Source of the DNA: Ancylothrix sp. D3o
GTDB lineage: Bacteria > Cyanobacteriota > Cyanobacteriia > Cyanobacteriales > Oscillatoriaceae
Length of the DNA: 64,000 nucleotides
Assembly (NCBI RefSeq): GCF_025370775.1
Contig: NZ_JAMXEX010000013.1
Location: 110,860 to 174,859 of the forward strand
Direction of reading: 5' to 3'
The position numbers and the translations under genes are program-made. This document shows, piece after piece, positions 36,291-44,737 of this stretch; position 1 is the first letter of the stretch, and every line of letters starts with the position of its first letter. The notes under the pieces were generated by a model, which had not been told where the DNA came from, searched no databases, and saw only the letters and a program-made list of their open reading frames with translations.

Positions 36291-37991
36291 ATGAAAAATC
36301 TTGTAGGGTGGGCTACGCCCACCATCTTATTCTTCACCTTCACTTCCGCCACATTTGCCCAACCACTTCGCACCCAAAAAGGCATGGTAGTTTCCGCCCA
36401 TCTTTTGGCAAGTGATGCAGGAGTGGAGATGTTAAAACAAGGTGGAAATGCCATTGATGCAGCCGTAGCCACAGCCTTTGCTATATCGGTTGTCGAACCA
36501 TTTTCTGCCGGCATTGGTGGAGGTGGTTTTGCAATGGTAAGGCTAACAGAAAATGCGGAAATAAAAGCCTTAGATTTTCGAGAACGCGCCCCCCAAAAAG
36601 CTACCCAAAATATGTATTTAGATGCCGAGGGAAAGGTGCGGCCAAAAACTAGCATCAACGGTCATTTAGCAGTAGGAGTTCCGGGGACTGTAGCGGGGTT
36701 ATATGAAATGCACCGGCAGTATGGAAAGTTACCTTGGAAAACTGTAGTAAAGCCGGCATTTTATTTAGCAAAAGATGGTTTTTTGGTGGGAGAAAAGTTT
36801 GTTAATTCGGTTAATGCTCACAAAGAAATTTTATTAGCTAATCCCGCCGCTAAGGAAATTTTTACCCGCAATGGGCAAATGTGGAAAGTGGGAGACCGGC
36901 TTATTCAGAGAGATTTAGCTAAAACCTTGCAAGCAATTTCTGTAGATCCACAAAGTTTTTATCGCGGGGAAATTGCCGAAAAAATTGCTGTCGATATGCA
37001 GCAAAATAATGGCATAATTACTTTGGAAGATTTGCAAGAATATAACATTATTTGGCGGCAGCCTGTCTGTGGGATGTTTCGCATTTGGGAAGTTTGCTCA
37101 ATGCCGCCACCTTCTTCAGGGGGTGTGCATTTATTGCAGATTTTAAATATTGTCGGTGATACGGATATTAAAAGTTGGGGAAGATATAATCCTGATACGC
37201 TGCATTTGTTAATAGAAGCGATGAAAATTGCCTATGCAGATCGTTCGGAATATTTGGGAGATTCTGATTTTGTGCCGGTGCCGGTTGCGGGTTTAATTAA
37301 TCCTGAATATGGGAACTTGCGCCGGGCTGAAATTGATATGAATAGGGCAAAATCATCTTCGGAAGTTAGGCCGGTGGATATCAATATTTTACAGCAATTT
37401 ACCAAAACCGAATCAGAAGATACAACTCATTTAACGGTAGTCGATGAACAGAAAAATGTAGTGAGTTTAACCTTTACAATTAATGGGCGATTTGGTGCCG
37501 GTGTAGTCGCAGCGGGGACGGGGATTTTATTAAACAATGAGATGGATGATTTTGCCATTGCGCCAAATACTCCAAATTTATTTGGTTTGGTGGGAGGTAG
37601 CGCCAATGCTATCGCACCAAACAAAACTCCTCTATCAAGTATGACTCCGACAATTGTTTTAGAAAATAATCAGTTTAAAATGGCAGTGGGTTCCCCTGGG
37701 GGCAGTACAATTATTACAACAGTTTTGCAGATGGTTTTGAATGTTTTGGTGTATGAAATGGATGCAAAAGAAGCCATTTCTGCACCGCGATTGCATCATC
37801 AATGGATGCCGGATAAGCTGTGGGTAGAAAAAGAATTTGAGAGCGGTGTTTTGGCGGAATTAACGCGGCGAGGAAATGAAATTGAAGAGTTACCGGGATG
37901 GGGAAATGCCAATTTAATTATTATTACCCCAGATGGGCAGTTAGAAGGAGCGGCTGATCCGCGTGGGGAAGGTGCCGCGAGGGGGTATTAA
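36291..37991 (+). CDS. ggt: Gamma-glutamyltransferase
   Basis: 566 residues. Hydrolyses or transfers the gamma-glutamyl group of glutathione in the periplasm. Signatures: GGNAIDAAVATAFAISVVEP, SAGIGGGGFAMV, LDFRERAPQ and the autoprocessing Thr in EDTTHLTVVD. SPGGSTIITT forms the oxyanion pocket. The signal peptide (about 1-24, ending TFAQ) is encoded partly by a dispersed palindrome (36307-36323), giving an odd VGWATPT near its start. Both subunits are encoded in one frame, as usual. Confidence 0.95.
   Translation: MKNLVGWATPTILFFTFTSATFAQPLRTQKGMVVSAHLLASDAGVEMLKQGGNAIDAAVATAFAISVVEPFSAGIGGGGFAMVRLTENAEIKALDFRERAPQKATQNMYLDAEGKVRPKTSINGHLAVGVPGTVAGLYEMHRQYGKLPWKTVVKPAFYLAKDGFLVGEKFVNSVNAHKEILLANPAAKEIFTRNGQMWKVGDRLIQRDLAKTLQAISVDPQSFYRGEIAEKIAVDMQQNNGIITLEDLQEYNIIWRQPVCGMFRIWEVCSMPPPSSGGVHLLQILNIVGDTDIKSWGRYNPDTLHLLIEAMKIAYADRSEYLGDSDFVPVPVAGLINPEYGNLRRAEIDMNRAKSSSEVRPVDINILQQFTKTESEDTTHLTVVDEQKNVVSLTFTINGRFGAGVVAAGTGILLNNEMDDFAIAPNTPNLFGLVGGSANAIAPNKTPLSSMTPTIVLENNQFKMAVGSPGGSTIITTVLQMVLNVLVYEMDAKEAISAPRLHHQWMPDKLWVEKEFESGVLAELTRRGNEIEELPGWGNANLIIITPDGQLEGAADPRGEGAARGY
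36307..36323. repeat. GGTGGGC-TAC-GCCCACC palindrome inside the ggt start
   Basis: Seven-base arms around TAC, in the context TAGGGTGGGCTACGCCCACC, a wording common as an intergenic repeat in filamentous cyanobacteria. Here it lies in frame in codons 6-11 of ggt. Confidence 0.65.
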
Positions 37992-38367
37992 AGTTGTTTT
38001 TGTACGTTTAAGGTTTAAAAAAACGGTCAGATGCTCTCAAGTTTTCGCCAAAGCAATTGTTAGCAACTCATCACATTATAAGTGGAGATGAAATCATATT
38101 TACATTCTTTAAATTTTAGGAAACTGGCTCTAGTAAAGATTTTTTCAAGAAAAAATTATTACCAAACAAGCAAACCCAATCAGGTAATCTACTCCTTTTT
38201 AAATATATCTATAAGTAGATTGGGTTAAATAAACCAAGCGTTATCTTGAGCCTATCCAACACTCAGCATTAACCATTCAAGCAATCAAAGACAGTCATAT
38301 ATAGCCAAGAATCAAAAGTCTGGCTTGTTTGGTTAAATTCTGTGAAAATCAACACAATTCATTCACC
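37992..38367. other. Intergenic region with nested inverted repeats
   Basis: About 375 bases. AACCCAATC (38173-38181) and GATTGGGTT (38218-38226) are perfect 9-base arms. Nested with them, AATCTACT and AGTAGATT give an alternative stem. This may be the ggt terminator or a remnant of a dispersed repeat. No gene was seen. Confidence 0.4.
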
Positions 38368-39492
38368 ATGAATATTTACGTTTTGTCTCGTCGGAGTTTA
38401 GTATCTTCTGTTTCCGAAGATCCCGTTTTTGAATTAGAAGATTTAGTAGCCGAAACCTGTGATGCCAAAATCTTGATTCCCACCGCTCGAAACCTAACGG
38501 TGTGGGCAGAAAAGCAACCCCAGCTTGCCTCAAAATACCTCAAAAAAGTTATCAAACGAACTAGCGGCTTTTATCATCCTTTAGAATGCGAAATCCCCAA
38601 AACTAACCAGCCCAATGTATTACTCGTTATTGGCCTTTGTGGCTCCGAGCTAAACGTTTTAGCAAGTCTCCCCGGATGGCGTCAAAAATTTGATATTGTT
38701 GTCGCCTATGTTTTTGATGCTTGGGATTTTGATTACTACCCGAAATATATCAACCAAATTGATCATTTATTTGTGCCGATCCCAGAGATTATCGACACCC
38801 TCCATCAAAAATTTAAAATTCCCGTATCATTATTACCTTTTGGAGTGGATGCTTTGAAACAAGGTGACGGTGGAAATAATCGCCCCTTTGATCTGATCAG
38901 TTATGGACGAATTCCCCAGCAATATCACCAAGCATTTCATGGCAAATTTAATCAACCTAACTCAGGGCGAATTTATTACCGATTTACGCCACGTCCCACA
39001 GAATTTTTGCCGAAAAATCCTTATGAAAATCGCCGAGATCGTGAAGATAGGATGACCTTATTTCACATTTTGAGAAGAGCAAAATTAGCCCTGGCTTTTG
39101 ACACACTTTATCCAGGGATGCGACAATTTCCCCATTCGGTTGTAACGCTGCGCTGGTTTGAATGTGGGGCTGCCGGTTGCGGAATTGTTGGTAAACGCCC
39201 CACAACACCTCTAGCTGATCAATTATTAGATTGGGAAGATTCAACCATTGAGTTACCAGACGATCCTCAAGAAAGTGTGGAGATTGTCGAACAACTTTTG
39301 CAGGATCAAAATCGCCTCAACTCAATTCACCGGCGCAACTATCTTGAAAACTTAGCTAAACATGATTTGCGTCATCGCATCCAGTTAATGTTAGAAACAT
39401 TAAATCTGAGTCTACCGCCGCGTTTAGTTGAGGAACTTTCGCAAATTAAGGAACTCTCCAAAGCCGAAGTCAAACAGATAGTTAACGTTTGA
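38368..39492 (+). CDS. Glycosyltransferase family protein (GT4/CgeB-like)
   Basis: About 374 residues. The C-terminal half fits a GT-B glycosyltransferase: PVSLLPFGVDAL, FDLISYGRIPQQYH, LRRAKLALAFDTLYPG, VTLRWFECGAAGCGIVGKRP and a final LENLAKHDLRHRI, like the YkvP/CgeB group. The donor and acceptor are unknown. Start ATG 38368 is preferred to the in-frame TTG at 38329, since NIYVLSRRSL is a natural Rossmann first strand. A perfect terminator follows. Confidence 0.75.
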   Translation: MNIYVLSRRSLVSSVSEDPVFELEDLVAETCDAKILIPTARNLTVWAEKQPQLASKYLKKVIKRTSGFYHPLECEIPKTNQPNVLLVIGLCGSELNVLASLPGWRQKFDIVVAYVFDAWDFDYYPKYINQIDHLFVPIPEIIDTLHQKFKIPVSLLPFGVDALKQGDGGNNRPFDLISYGRIPQQYHQAFHGKFNQPNSGRIYYRFTPRPTEFLPKNPYENRRDREDRMTLFHILRRAKLALAFDTLYPGMRQFPHSVVTLRWFECGAAGCGIVGKRPTTPLADQLLDWEDSTIELPDDPQESVEIVEQLLQDQNRLNSIHRRNYLENLAKHDLRHRIQLMLETLNLSLPPRLVEELSQIKELSKAEVKQIVNV

Positions 39493-39517
39493 TTTTTACG
39501 GTGATAGTAGTTTAGGG

Positions 39518-39545
39518 GAGGGAGGCATAATACCAAGCCTCCCTC
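39518..39545 (+). terminator. Terminator after the glycosyltransferase
   Basis: GAGGGAGGC (39518-39526) and GCCTCCCTC (39537-39545) form a 9-bp perfect stem with a 10-base loop, 26 bases past the stop. A T-run is absent. Confidence 0.65.
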
Positions 39546-39641
39546 TCTGAGGCTGCTTTAGAGAGAATTACCTAGATAAATCTTTATTTCAATCCCAGTT
39601 AGTGTAAGCTTAATATGTTAATATGATAATCATGTTAAGTC

Positions 39642-39827
39642 ATGGGTAATAAGCATTATAAAAAAGCAATCCACAGTTTACAAAAACGCATTGATGAACA
39701 TCTCGAAAAAATTAGAATAGAGGAGGCAAAAGATTCTCCCAATCACGGATTAATTGAGCATTGGCGCAAAGAAATCTTAGCCTTTGAGAAAGGAATTACG
39801 AAAGCAACCAAAAGATTAGGAAAATAA
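39642..39827 (+). CDS. Small basic helical protein, unknown
   Basis: 61 residues, Lys/His-rich, with a helical pattern (IHSLQKRIDEHLEKIR, IEHWRKEILAFEKGITKA). I recall similar short proteins in cyanobacteria but cannot name a family. The downstream gene starts 2 bases after its stop, so the two are coupled. Confidence 0.55.
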   Translation: MGNKHYKKAIHSLQKRIDEHLEKIRIEEAKDSPNHGLIEHWRKEILAFEKGITKATKRLGK

Positions 39828-39828
39828 A

Positions 39829-40146
39829 ATGAAATCAAAAAAAAATATAGGCCGTAATGAAACTTTTAAAATTTTAATTGCTGAATTGGGGGAAGAGTGT
39901 ATAAAAGTTCAAACTTTACTCAGCCAGATGCAAACTCCTCAATTAAGCACCTCTCAACAAGCTGAAATTTTAGCGGAATTGTTGGCATCAGTAATTCATT
40001 TACACAGTCATTGTGATGATGAATTACAAGAAATGATTGCTGACGAATTAGAAATGTTGCCGGTTGATGAAAAAGAGGAAAATCTAAAAACATCTATGGC
40101 GAGTCAGCATGAGGTGACGGAGACTGTTATCGCTGGTAACACATAG
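39829..40146 (+). CDS. Small acidic helical protein, unknown, coupled to the preceding gene
   Basis: 105 residues. The N-terminus is basic (KSKKNIGRNETF), the rest acidic and helical with two His clusters (VIHLHSHCDDELQEM). It is translated right after the 61-residue basic protein, a layout like that of paired small proteins that bind each other. No toxin or antitoxin motif is recognised. Confidence 0.5.
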   Translation: MKSKKNIGRNETFKILIAELGEECIKVQTLLSQMQTPQLSTSQQAEILAELLASVIHLHSHCDDELQEMIADELEMLPVDEKEENLKTSMASQHEVTETVIAGNT

Positions 40147-40182
40147 GCTAAATTACTCGTGGTGCCGGTGGGGAAATTTTTG

Positions 40183-40776
40183 TTATTTAGTGCTTGTAAA
40201 ATGTTGTGTTACTTGAAATTCGCTTTCTTGACAAAATGGCGATTTTTTCTCAATTTTAGGATCAAAGGATAATTTAAAAGATTTTAATTTATCGTCTACT
40301 CCAATTGGTGAAACTTTTACATCCCCTTCACATAAACCATGCACACTATAATCTTTGAATTTCCCTGAATAGGCTTTGTCTTTAGAACCACTAGGAAATT
40401 CCATGATACCTATATATATTTCCGGGTCTTTTTGTCCTCTTTGAAATACATAAAATGAAATAACAGGAAAGAAATTACTATGACCTACTTTATCCAGATT
40501 CAAAGCAAAAAAACGCTCATTGTTTTTTTTGTAAAAAGTTTGTTCCTGAATATTAGGTGCGTGGTTAACGCTTACAAGCAGTGCTAACATTGATGCAACT
40601 GCTATAGCCGCTGCTATAACAGTGATTAAAATTTTGATAGATGCTGGCGTTTTTGATAGCATTTGAAAGCGATACGAACCCCACTGGAATTGGAACCAAG
40701 TTAAGAAGGTAACCAATACCCCTAAAACTATCAAAACAAAAAATGGATTTTCAAAAACAAGTTTTATCGTTTCCAT
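40183..40776 (-). CDS. Membrane protein of unknown function, two predicted helices
   Basis: 197 residues. Two hydrophobic segments (FFVLIVLGVLVTFLTWF, about 12-28, and ILITVIAAAIAVASMLALLV, about 49-68) are followed by a soluble domain of about 125 residues. That domain is likely outside the membrane and has no motif I recognise. Stands alone between convergent small genes and the M28 peptidase gene. Confidence 0.6.
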   Translation of the reverse strand: METIKLVFENPFFVLIVLGVLVTFLTWFQFQWGSYRFQMLSKTPASIKILITVIAAAIAVASMLALLVSVNHAPNIQEQTFYKKNNERFFALNLDKVGHSNFFPVISFYVFQRGQKDPEIYIGIMEFPSGSKDKAYSGKFKDYSVHGLCEGDVKVSPIGVDDKLKSFKLSFDPKIEKKSPFCQESEFQVTQHFTSTK

Positions 40777-40945
40777 AATAACCTCCTACTTTCTCCTTAC
40801 CTCTCACAACTTATAAAACCACACTCACCGGCACCGCTTGGATTTTTAAAACCCAAACAGCAATCTAGGGAAATTTTGCATTGCAAATCCTCCCTCACTC
40901 ACAAGAACACATCTCAGGAAACTATACCTTAGTTATATCATATCC

Positions 40946-41791
40946 TCACAAACCGCGCAACCCCTCCGCCAAACCCTCACAGATCCCCGCCATATAATCC
41001 AAATTTAACGTCTCAATCGTATCACTCGGTTGATGATAATGCGGATTCCGCATATTTGCCGTATCCGTCACCATCATCGCCGCATAACCCAAATCCCAAA
41101 ACGGTGCATGATCACTTCTTCTCACATCAGGAACCATCTTGCCGGCATTCGGCACCGGCAACCACTCACAAGGCACCTGTGCTTTTTTAATCTCACTTTT
41201 CAACCTCATCATATCGGGAATTGTCCGCAAACTTCCAATCAAAGCAATGTAATTCCCACAATTCGGATAAAACTTTTCCAACTTTGCCGGATACCTTTGA
41301 CTCCCCGGAGTCTCATCAAAATATCCCAACATTTCCAAAGACAACATCAAGCGAATTTCTTGCCCTTTTTCCTTCAACTCTTGGGCATACACACCACTCC
41401 CCACCATCCCATATTCTTCCACATCAAACGCCACCAACTGCACCGGCAATCCAGCCGGCCTTTCGGCAAAAATTCGCGCCAACTCCAACAAAACCGCCAC
41501 CCCACTTGCATTATCATCCGCCCCCGGAGATCGCGGCACCGCATCATAATGAGCACCAATTAAAATTATCGGTTTCTTATCAGCAACATCCCCTTGTCGG
41601 CTCGCTAAATTTAAAATTAAATTTTGATATCTTTTCCCTACCTGCTCAAAATTATGACTTTCTACCTCTCCCCACCTTCGCAACTCTTGGCGAATATATT
41701 CCCGTACATAAAAATGCCCCTGTTGAGCAAAATACGGATCGCGCTCCCGTACAATTTCTCTTAAATGCCCTTCCAAATTTTCTTTAATCAT
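40946..41791 (-). CDS. M28 family zinc aminopeptidase
   Basis: 281 residues. Zinc-binding motifs: GAHYDAVPRSPGADDNASG, DVEEYGMVGSG and a late His in RSDHAPF. These are the M28 (aminopeptidase Y/S) signatures. No signal peptide is seen. Substrate unknown. Confidence 0.92.
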   Translation of the reverse strand: MIKENLEGHLREIVRERDPYFAQQGHFYVREYIRQELRRWGEVESHNFEQVGKRYQNLILNLASRQGDVADKKPIILIGAHYDAVPRSPGADDNASGVAVLLELARIFAERPAGLPVQLVAFDVEEYGMVGSGVYAQELKEKGQEIRLMLSLEMLGYFDETPGSQRYPAKLEKFYPNCGNYIALIGSLRTIPDMMRLKSEIKKAQVPCEWLPVPNAGKMVPDVRRSDHAPFWDLGYAAMMVTDTANMRNPHYHQPSDTIETLNLDYMAGICEGLAEGLRGL

Positions 41792-41832
41792 ACTTGGTAA
41801 TTCCTAGCAACTACCCCATCCCAAATTTACCC

Positions 41833-41989
41833 AAAACAAAAGCACCCGCTCTAGGAGTCTGAGTGATTTCCTCTTATTCGTTTGCTTAATTTGGAGAGCG
41901 TCAACTTTAAAAAGTTTAATCGCCTAACTCCCACATTAACTAAACGAGGAAATATCAGCCTACAACCAGAAGATGGGTGCTTTTGTTGT
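41833..41989. mobile_element. MITE-like imperfect hairpin element, about 155 bp
   Basis: Perfect 13-base inverted ends AACAAAAGCACCC (41835-41847) and GGGTGCTTTTGTT (41975-41987). The interior arms also pair imperfectly: ATTTCCTC/GAGGAAAT, TTAAT/ATTAA, GCG/CGC, and a central AACTTT-AA-AAAGTT. The whole folds as one long hairpin. It encodes nothing. No clear target duplication was found, so transposition is inferred from shape only. Confidence 0.55.
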
Positions 41990-42334
41990 TTAGTGAGACA
42001 GATTGGAAATTTAACAGCGTTTTTACCTCATTAATTCAAACATGGACTGCGCTGTGGTATCTGTCAGCCGAAGCTTTATTTGCTTCATGTATTTACTCTA
42101 GCAAACTCTCTGGAAGATGCAAGCAATTGATACTAAACTTTACGTTTGAAGTTCCACCTACTTTAATTCTTAAAATTTTCCGTAATAATATCAAAGCCGC
42201 CACAAAACTCCGATATAATTTTAAGTCGGCAAATTAAAACCATCGGCCTTAACAAAACAACTTCCCAAAATAAGCAGAAATAACTATAACCAAAGCGAAA
42301 AAAAGTATCCCCCCAAAGGCATATTTTAAAACCG

Positions 42335-42363
42335 CAAAAAACCCGCCCTTTTTAAGAGCGGGG
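42335..42363 (-). terminator. Terminator after comF
   Basis: On the minus strand CCCGCTCTT pairs with AAGGGCGGG (one G-U pair), then a T-run. Located 30 bases past the comF stop. Confidence 0.75.
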
Positions 42364-42392
42364 ATGGGAAGAATCGAGCGGAGTGCAAAAGC

Positions 42393-43100
42393 CTAAACTT
42401 GTTTTATCCTTGGCGGCGGAGCAGCAACAGCCACAACCCCCCAAACCGGCACCCCCGCAGCCCCCAAAGCCTCAACCGCAGCACGAATCGTTGAGCCGGT
42501 CGTATAAATATCATCAAATAATAAGACAGAACCAGAAAAGTGGCCTTTCCGAAAGCCCGTGCCCACAGAAAAAGCATTGCGAAGATTTTCCTGACGTTGC
42601 ACAGCAGAAAGACCAAATTGAGCCTCAGTTTCACGGATACGCACTAAACCCCGGCGTTGAAGAGGCAAATTTGTCACCGAGCAAAAATGCTCAGCCAGCA
42701 ACTCAGCTTGATTAAACCCCCGCGCTTTCAGCTTTGTGGAATGCAGGGGAATAGGGACAACCGTTAAATTACGTTCAGCCGCCAAGCGCTGCTTTAACCA
42801 AGCCTCACCCACCCACTCACCCAGAGGTTTTGCCAATTGCGGCTGATTTTCATATTTCATCACCGCAATAGCACGTTTAAGAATACCGCCATAAACACCC
42901 CAGACAAACACCGGCATAGTCGAGGCTGGCAAAAGATGCTCTTTGTGGCAGACTTGAGGAAATTGAGATTGTTGCAGTTGCCTGTGACAGTACAGACAAA
43001 GACTTGTCTGGGCGGGGCGTCCACAAAGACAGCAAGGAGATTTAAGAAATAAATTTAAAAAGCTTTTGAAAATTCCCACAAATCTTGTTGTGTTAGCCAT
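42393..43100 (-). CDS. comF: ComF-family phosphoribosyltransferase-like protein
   Basis: 235 residues. N-terminal double zinc-finger type Cys pattern (CCLCGRPAQTSLCLYCHRQ), then the ComF domain with VVPIPLHSTKLKARGFNQAE and the PRPP-binding loop VLLFDDIYTTGST. ComF is needed for DNA uptake in transformable bacteria. dprA lies in the same window, supporting competence. Confidence 0.92.
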   Translation of the reverse strand: MANTTRFVGIFKSFLNLFLKSPCCLCGRPAQTSLCLYCHRQLQQSQFPQVCHKEHLLPASTMPVFVWGVYGGILKRAIAVMKYENQPQLAKPLGEWVGEAWLKQRLAAERNLTVVPIPLHSTKLKARGFNQAELLAEHFCSVTNLPLQRRGLVRIRETEAQFGLSAVQRQENLRNAFSVGTGFRKGHFSGSVLLFDDIYTTGSTIRAAVEALGAAGVPVWGVVAVAAPPPRIKQV

Positions 43101-43638
43101 TGCCAGCTTGGAAACCTAGAACTGAATAAATAATACCCAAATTTTTTCCTTAGCGAACTCTTGTATAAGACCCAGAGAGCAATGTAAAAAAACTTTAATT
43201 TTCTTAAACAAAACCTTAAATATTTGACAGTAAATCCTTAAATTATTGCCTGATTAAGGGGTATTACCCCTCACCTCAGCTTCACGATAACTTTAAAATG
43301 TACGGGAAAACTACACAAAAAATTTAAAGAATGCGTAAAGTTATCGTAAAACTACTGGATGATCGCAAAGACAGCAAACTATAATGGGCAACAGAAAGAC
43401 TATAAGTAGAGATCGATGCCGTGTTTCTACTAAACAAGACAAACTGAGCCAGTCGATCTCCCAGTAGAAAAGCTATCAAAGCTTTTCTTCAAGCCAAAAA
43501 ATCCGTAGTCTCAAGGAGAACAAACCCTGACAACAATCTCAAAGCGGAGAATGTGAACAGGTGCAGACGGCAGCCAGTGAAATTACGGATATCGAGCCAA
43601 GAACATCAGAGTGACGAGGAGGGGGGGAAAGGATCTAT
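43101..43638 (+). promoter_or_regulatory. Long upstream region of the PEP-CTERM gene
   Basis: A dyad AGGGGT-ATT-ACCCCT at 43257-43271 and TATAAT at 43380-43385 without a good -35 box. A leader of about 250 bases would follow. AAAGGA, 7 bases before the ATG, is the ribosome binding site. Activator-dependent expression would fit the missing -35. Confidence 0.35.
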
Positions 43639-44586
43639 ATGAGTTACAAGCCGTCTTCAATCGGGAATAGCCTAAGACCACACGCTATCAGCTTAATGGT
43701 CGGAGGAATGCTGTCCCTATGGGCAACTGGCGCTCGTGCAGCCAGCTTGTTCTCATTTGCGACAAATTTTTCTTACCCAGGCACCGGCACCCGCACCGAG
43801 TGTGACATCTCTGCCCTGTGCGACATCGCCCTCGACAGTGTAACCATTGGAAATAAAGCATTTTCGCTCAGCCAAATAGGTCGCGTCAGCGATGTGGCCC
43901 TTTTAAACAACTATAACGGGCCGCCGCCTTCAACAGGAGGCCAAAGAAATATAGGGGGAGCCAGCCTCGACAGAGGAGATTTCGCCACCGGCGTCGCCCT
44001 AGAAACCTTGCGAGCCGAAAGTGACACCACGCGGTTAGCTCAATTCAACACCTCCAGAACCGAGCAAGCCATCGCCGAAACCCTCGGAAACAACCGGCAA
44101 TCAATCTTTAACTTAAACAACATCATTGACACCGAAGATGATGGAATCGGTGGTAGCTGGGATAACGAAAGCGTTTTCACGATGGATTTGTTATTCAACG
44201 GCGGCGCGGCCTATAACAGTTTACTGCTGTGGGAGCGAGGCATGAACAGCGACATCATGCTCAAACCGATCTACGAAGTTGCCAACAACCAAGCAACCGT
44301 ACTGGGAGAAGAGGTGATCATCACTCAGCAAGAGTTAGATAGCGCCGGCTTCCAAATTGACACCACAGAAATCCGCGCCCCTCAAGAAGTTGGCTCAAAA
44401 GGCATCACATTTGACACAGACATCAAAGGCGTGCGTGTGATCAGCACAAAACAATTTGACGGCCCAGATTTCAAAATTGCCGCCGTCAAGCAAACCATCC
44501 CAGAACCGAGAGCCTTATTAGGTTTGGGCCTGGTGGGAGGGGCTCTCGCTTATACTCGCCGCCGCCAAATCAACAAAAGCTGTTAA
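43639..44586 (+). CDS. PEP-CTERM sorting domain protein, secreted
   Basis: 315 residues. A signal peptide ends near GARAAS (about residue 35). The mature part is a beta-rich domain with paired Cys (ECDISALCDI) and no known enzyme motif. The C-terminus is a PEP-CTERM signal: IPEPRALLGLGLVGGALAY then RRR. Such proteins are exported and processed by an exosortase, often into extracellular matrix. No exosortase is in the window. Confidence 0.85.
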   Translation: MSYKPSSIGNSLRPHAISLMVGGMLSLWATGARAASLFSFATNFSYPGTGTRTECDISALCDIALDSVTIGNKAFSLSQIGRVSDVALLNNYNGPPPSTGGQRNIGGASLDRGDFATGVALETLRAESDTTRLAQFNTSRTEQAIAETLGNNRQSIFNLNNIIDTEDDGIGGSWDNESVFTMDLLFNGGAAYNSLLLWERGMNSDIMLKPIYEVANNQATVLGEEVIITQQELDSAGFQIDTTEIRAPQEVGSKGITFDTDIKGVRVISTKQFDGPDFKIAAVKQTIPEPRALLGLGLVGGALAYTRRRQINKSC

Positions 44587-44737
44587 AAAACTCCTTAACC
44601 AAACAAGCACAAAGCAGGATGGCTGTGTGCCTATTTTTTTTGAAAAAAAATTTTTAAAAAAAGTTAACAAAAACAAAATCAACGAAAATAATAATAAAGA
44701 GTTCCTGTTTAGCAACCTCCGGGCTAGAGACTCCGCA

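Larger units (their letters stand above)
41792..42392. other. Intergenic region with hairpin element and comF terminator
   Basis: About 600 bases. It holds the MITE-like element (41833-41989) and, at its right end, the comF terminator. A frame at 41977-42237 starts inside the element's right arm with a GTG and shows no family pattern, so it is not listed as a gene. Confidence 0.45.

Noticed and set aside
41833..41989. Integron attC site
   Set aside because: Long imperfect hairpin, but no GTTRRRY/RYYYAAC boxes at the expected places and no integrase or cassette genes.
41977..42237. 86-codon open frame on the plus strand
   Set aside because: It begins with GTG inside the right arm of the hairpin element, has no ribosome binding site and no family pattern.
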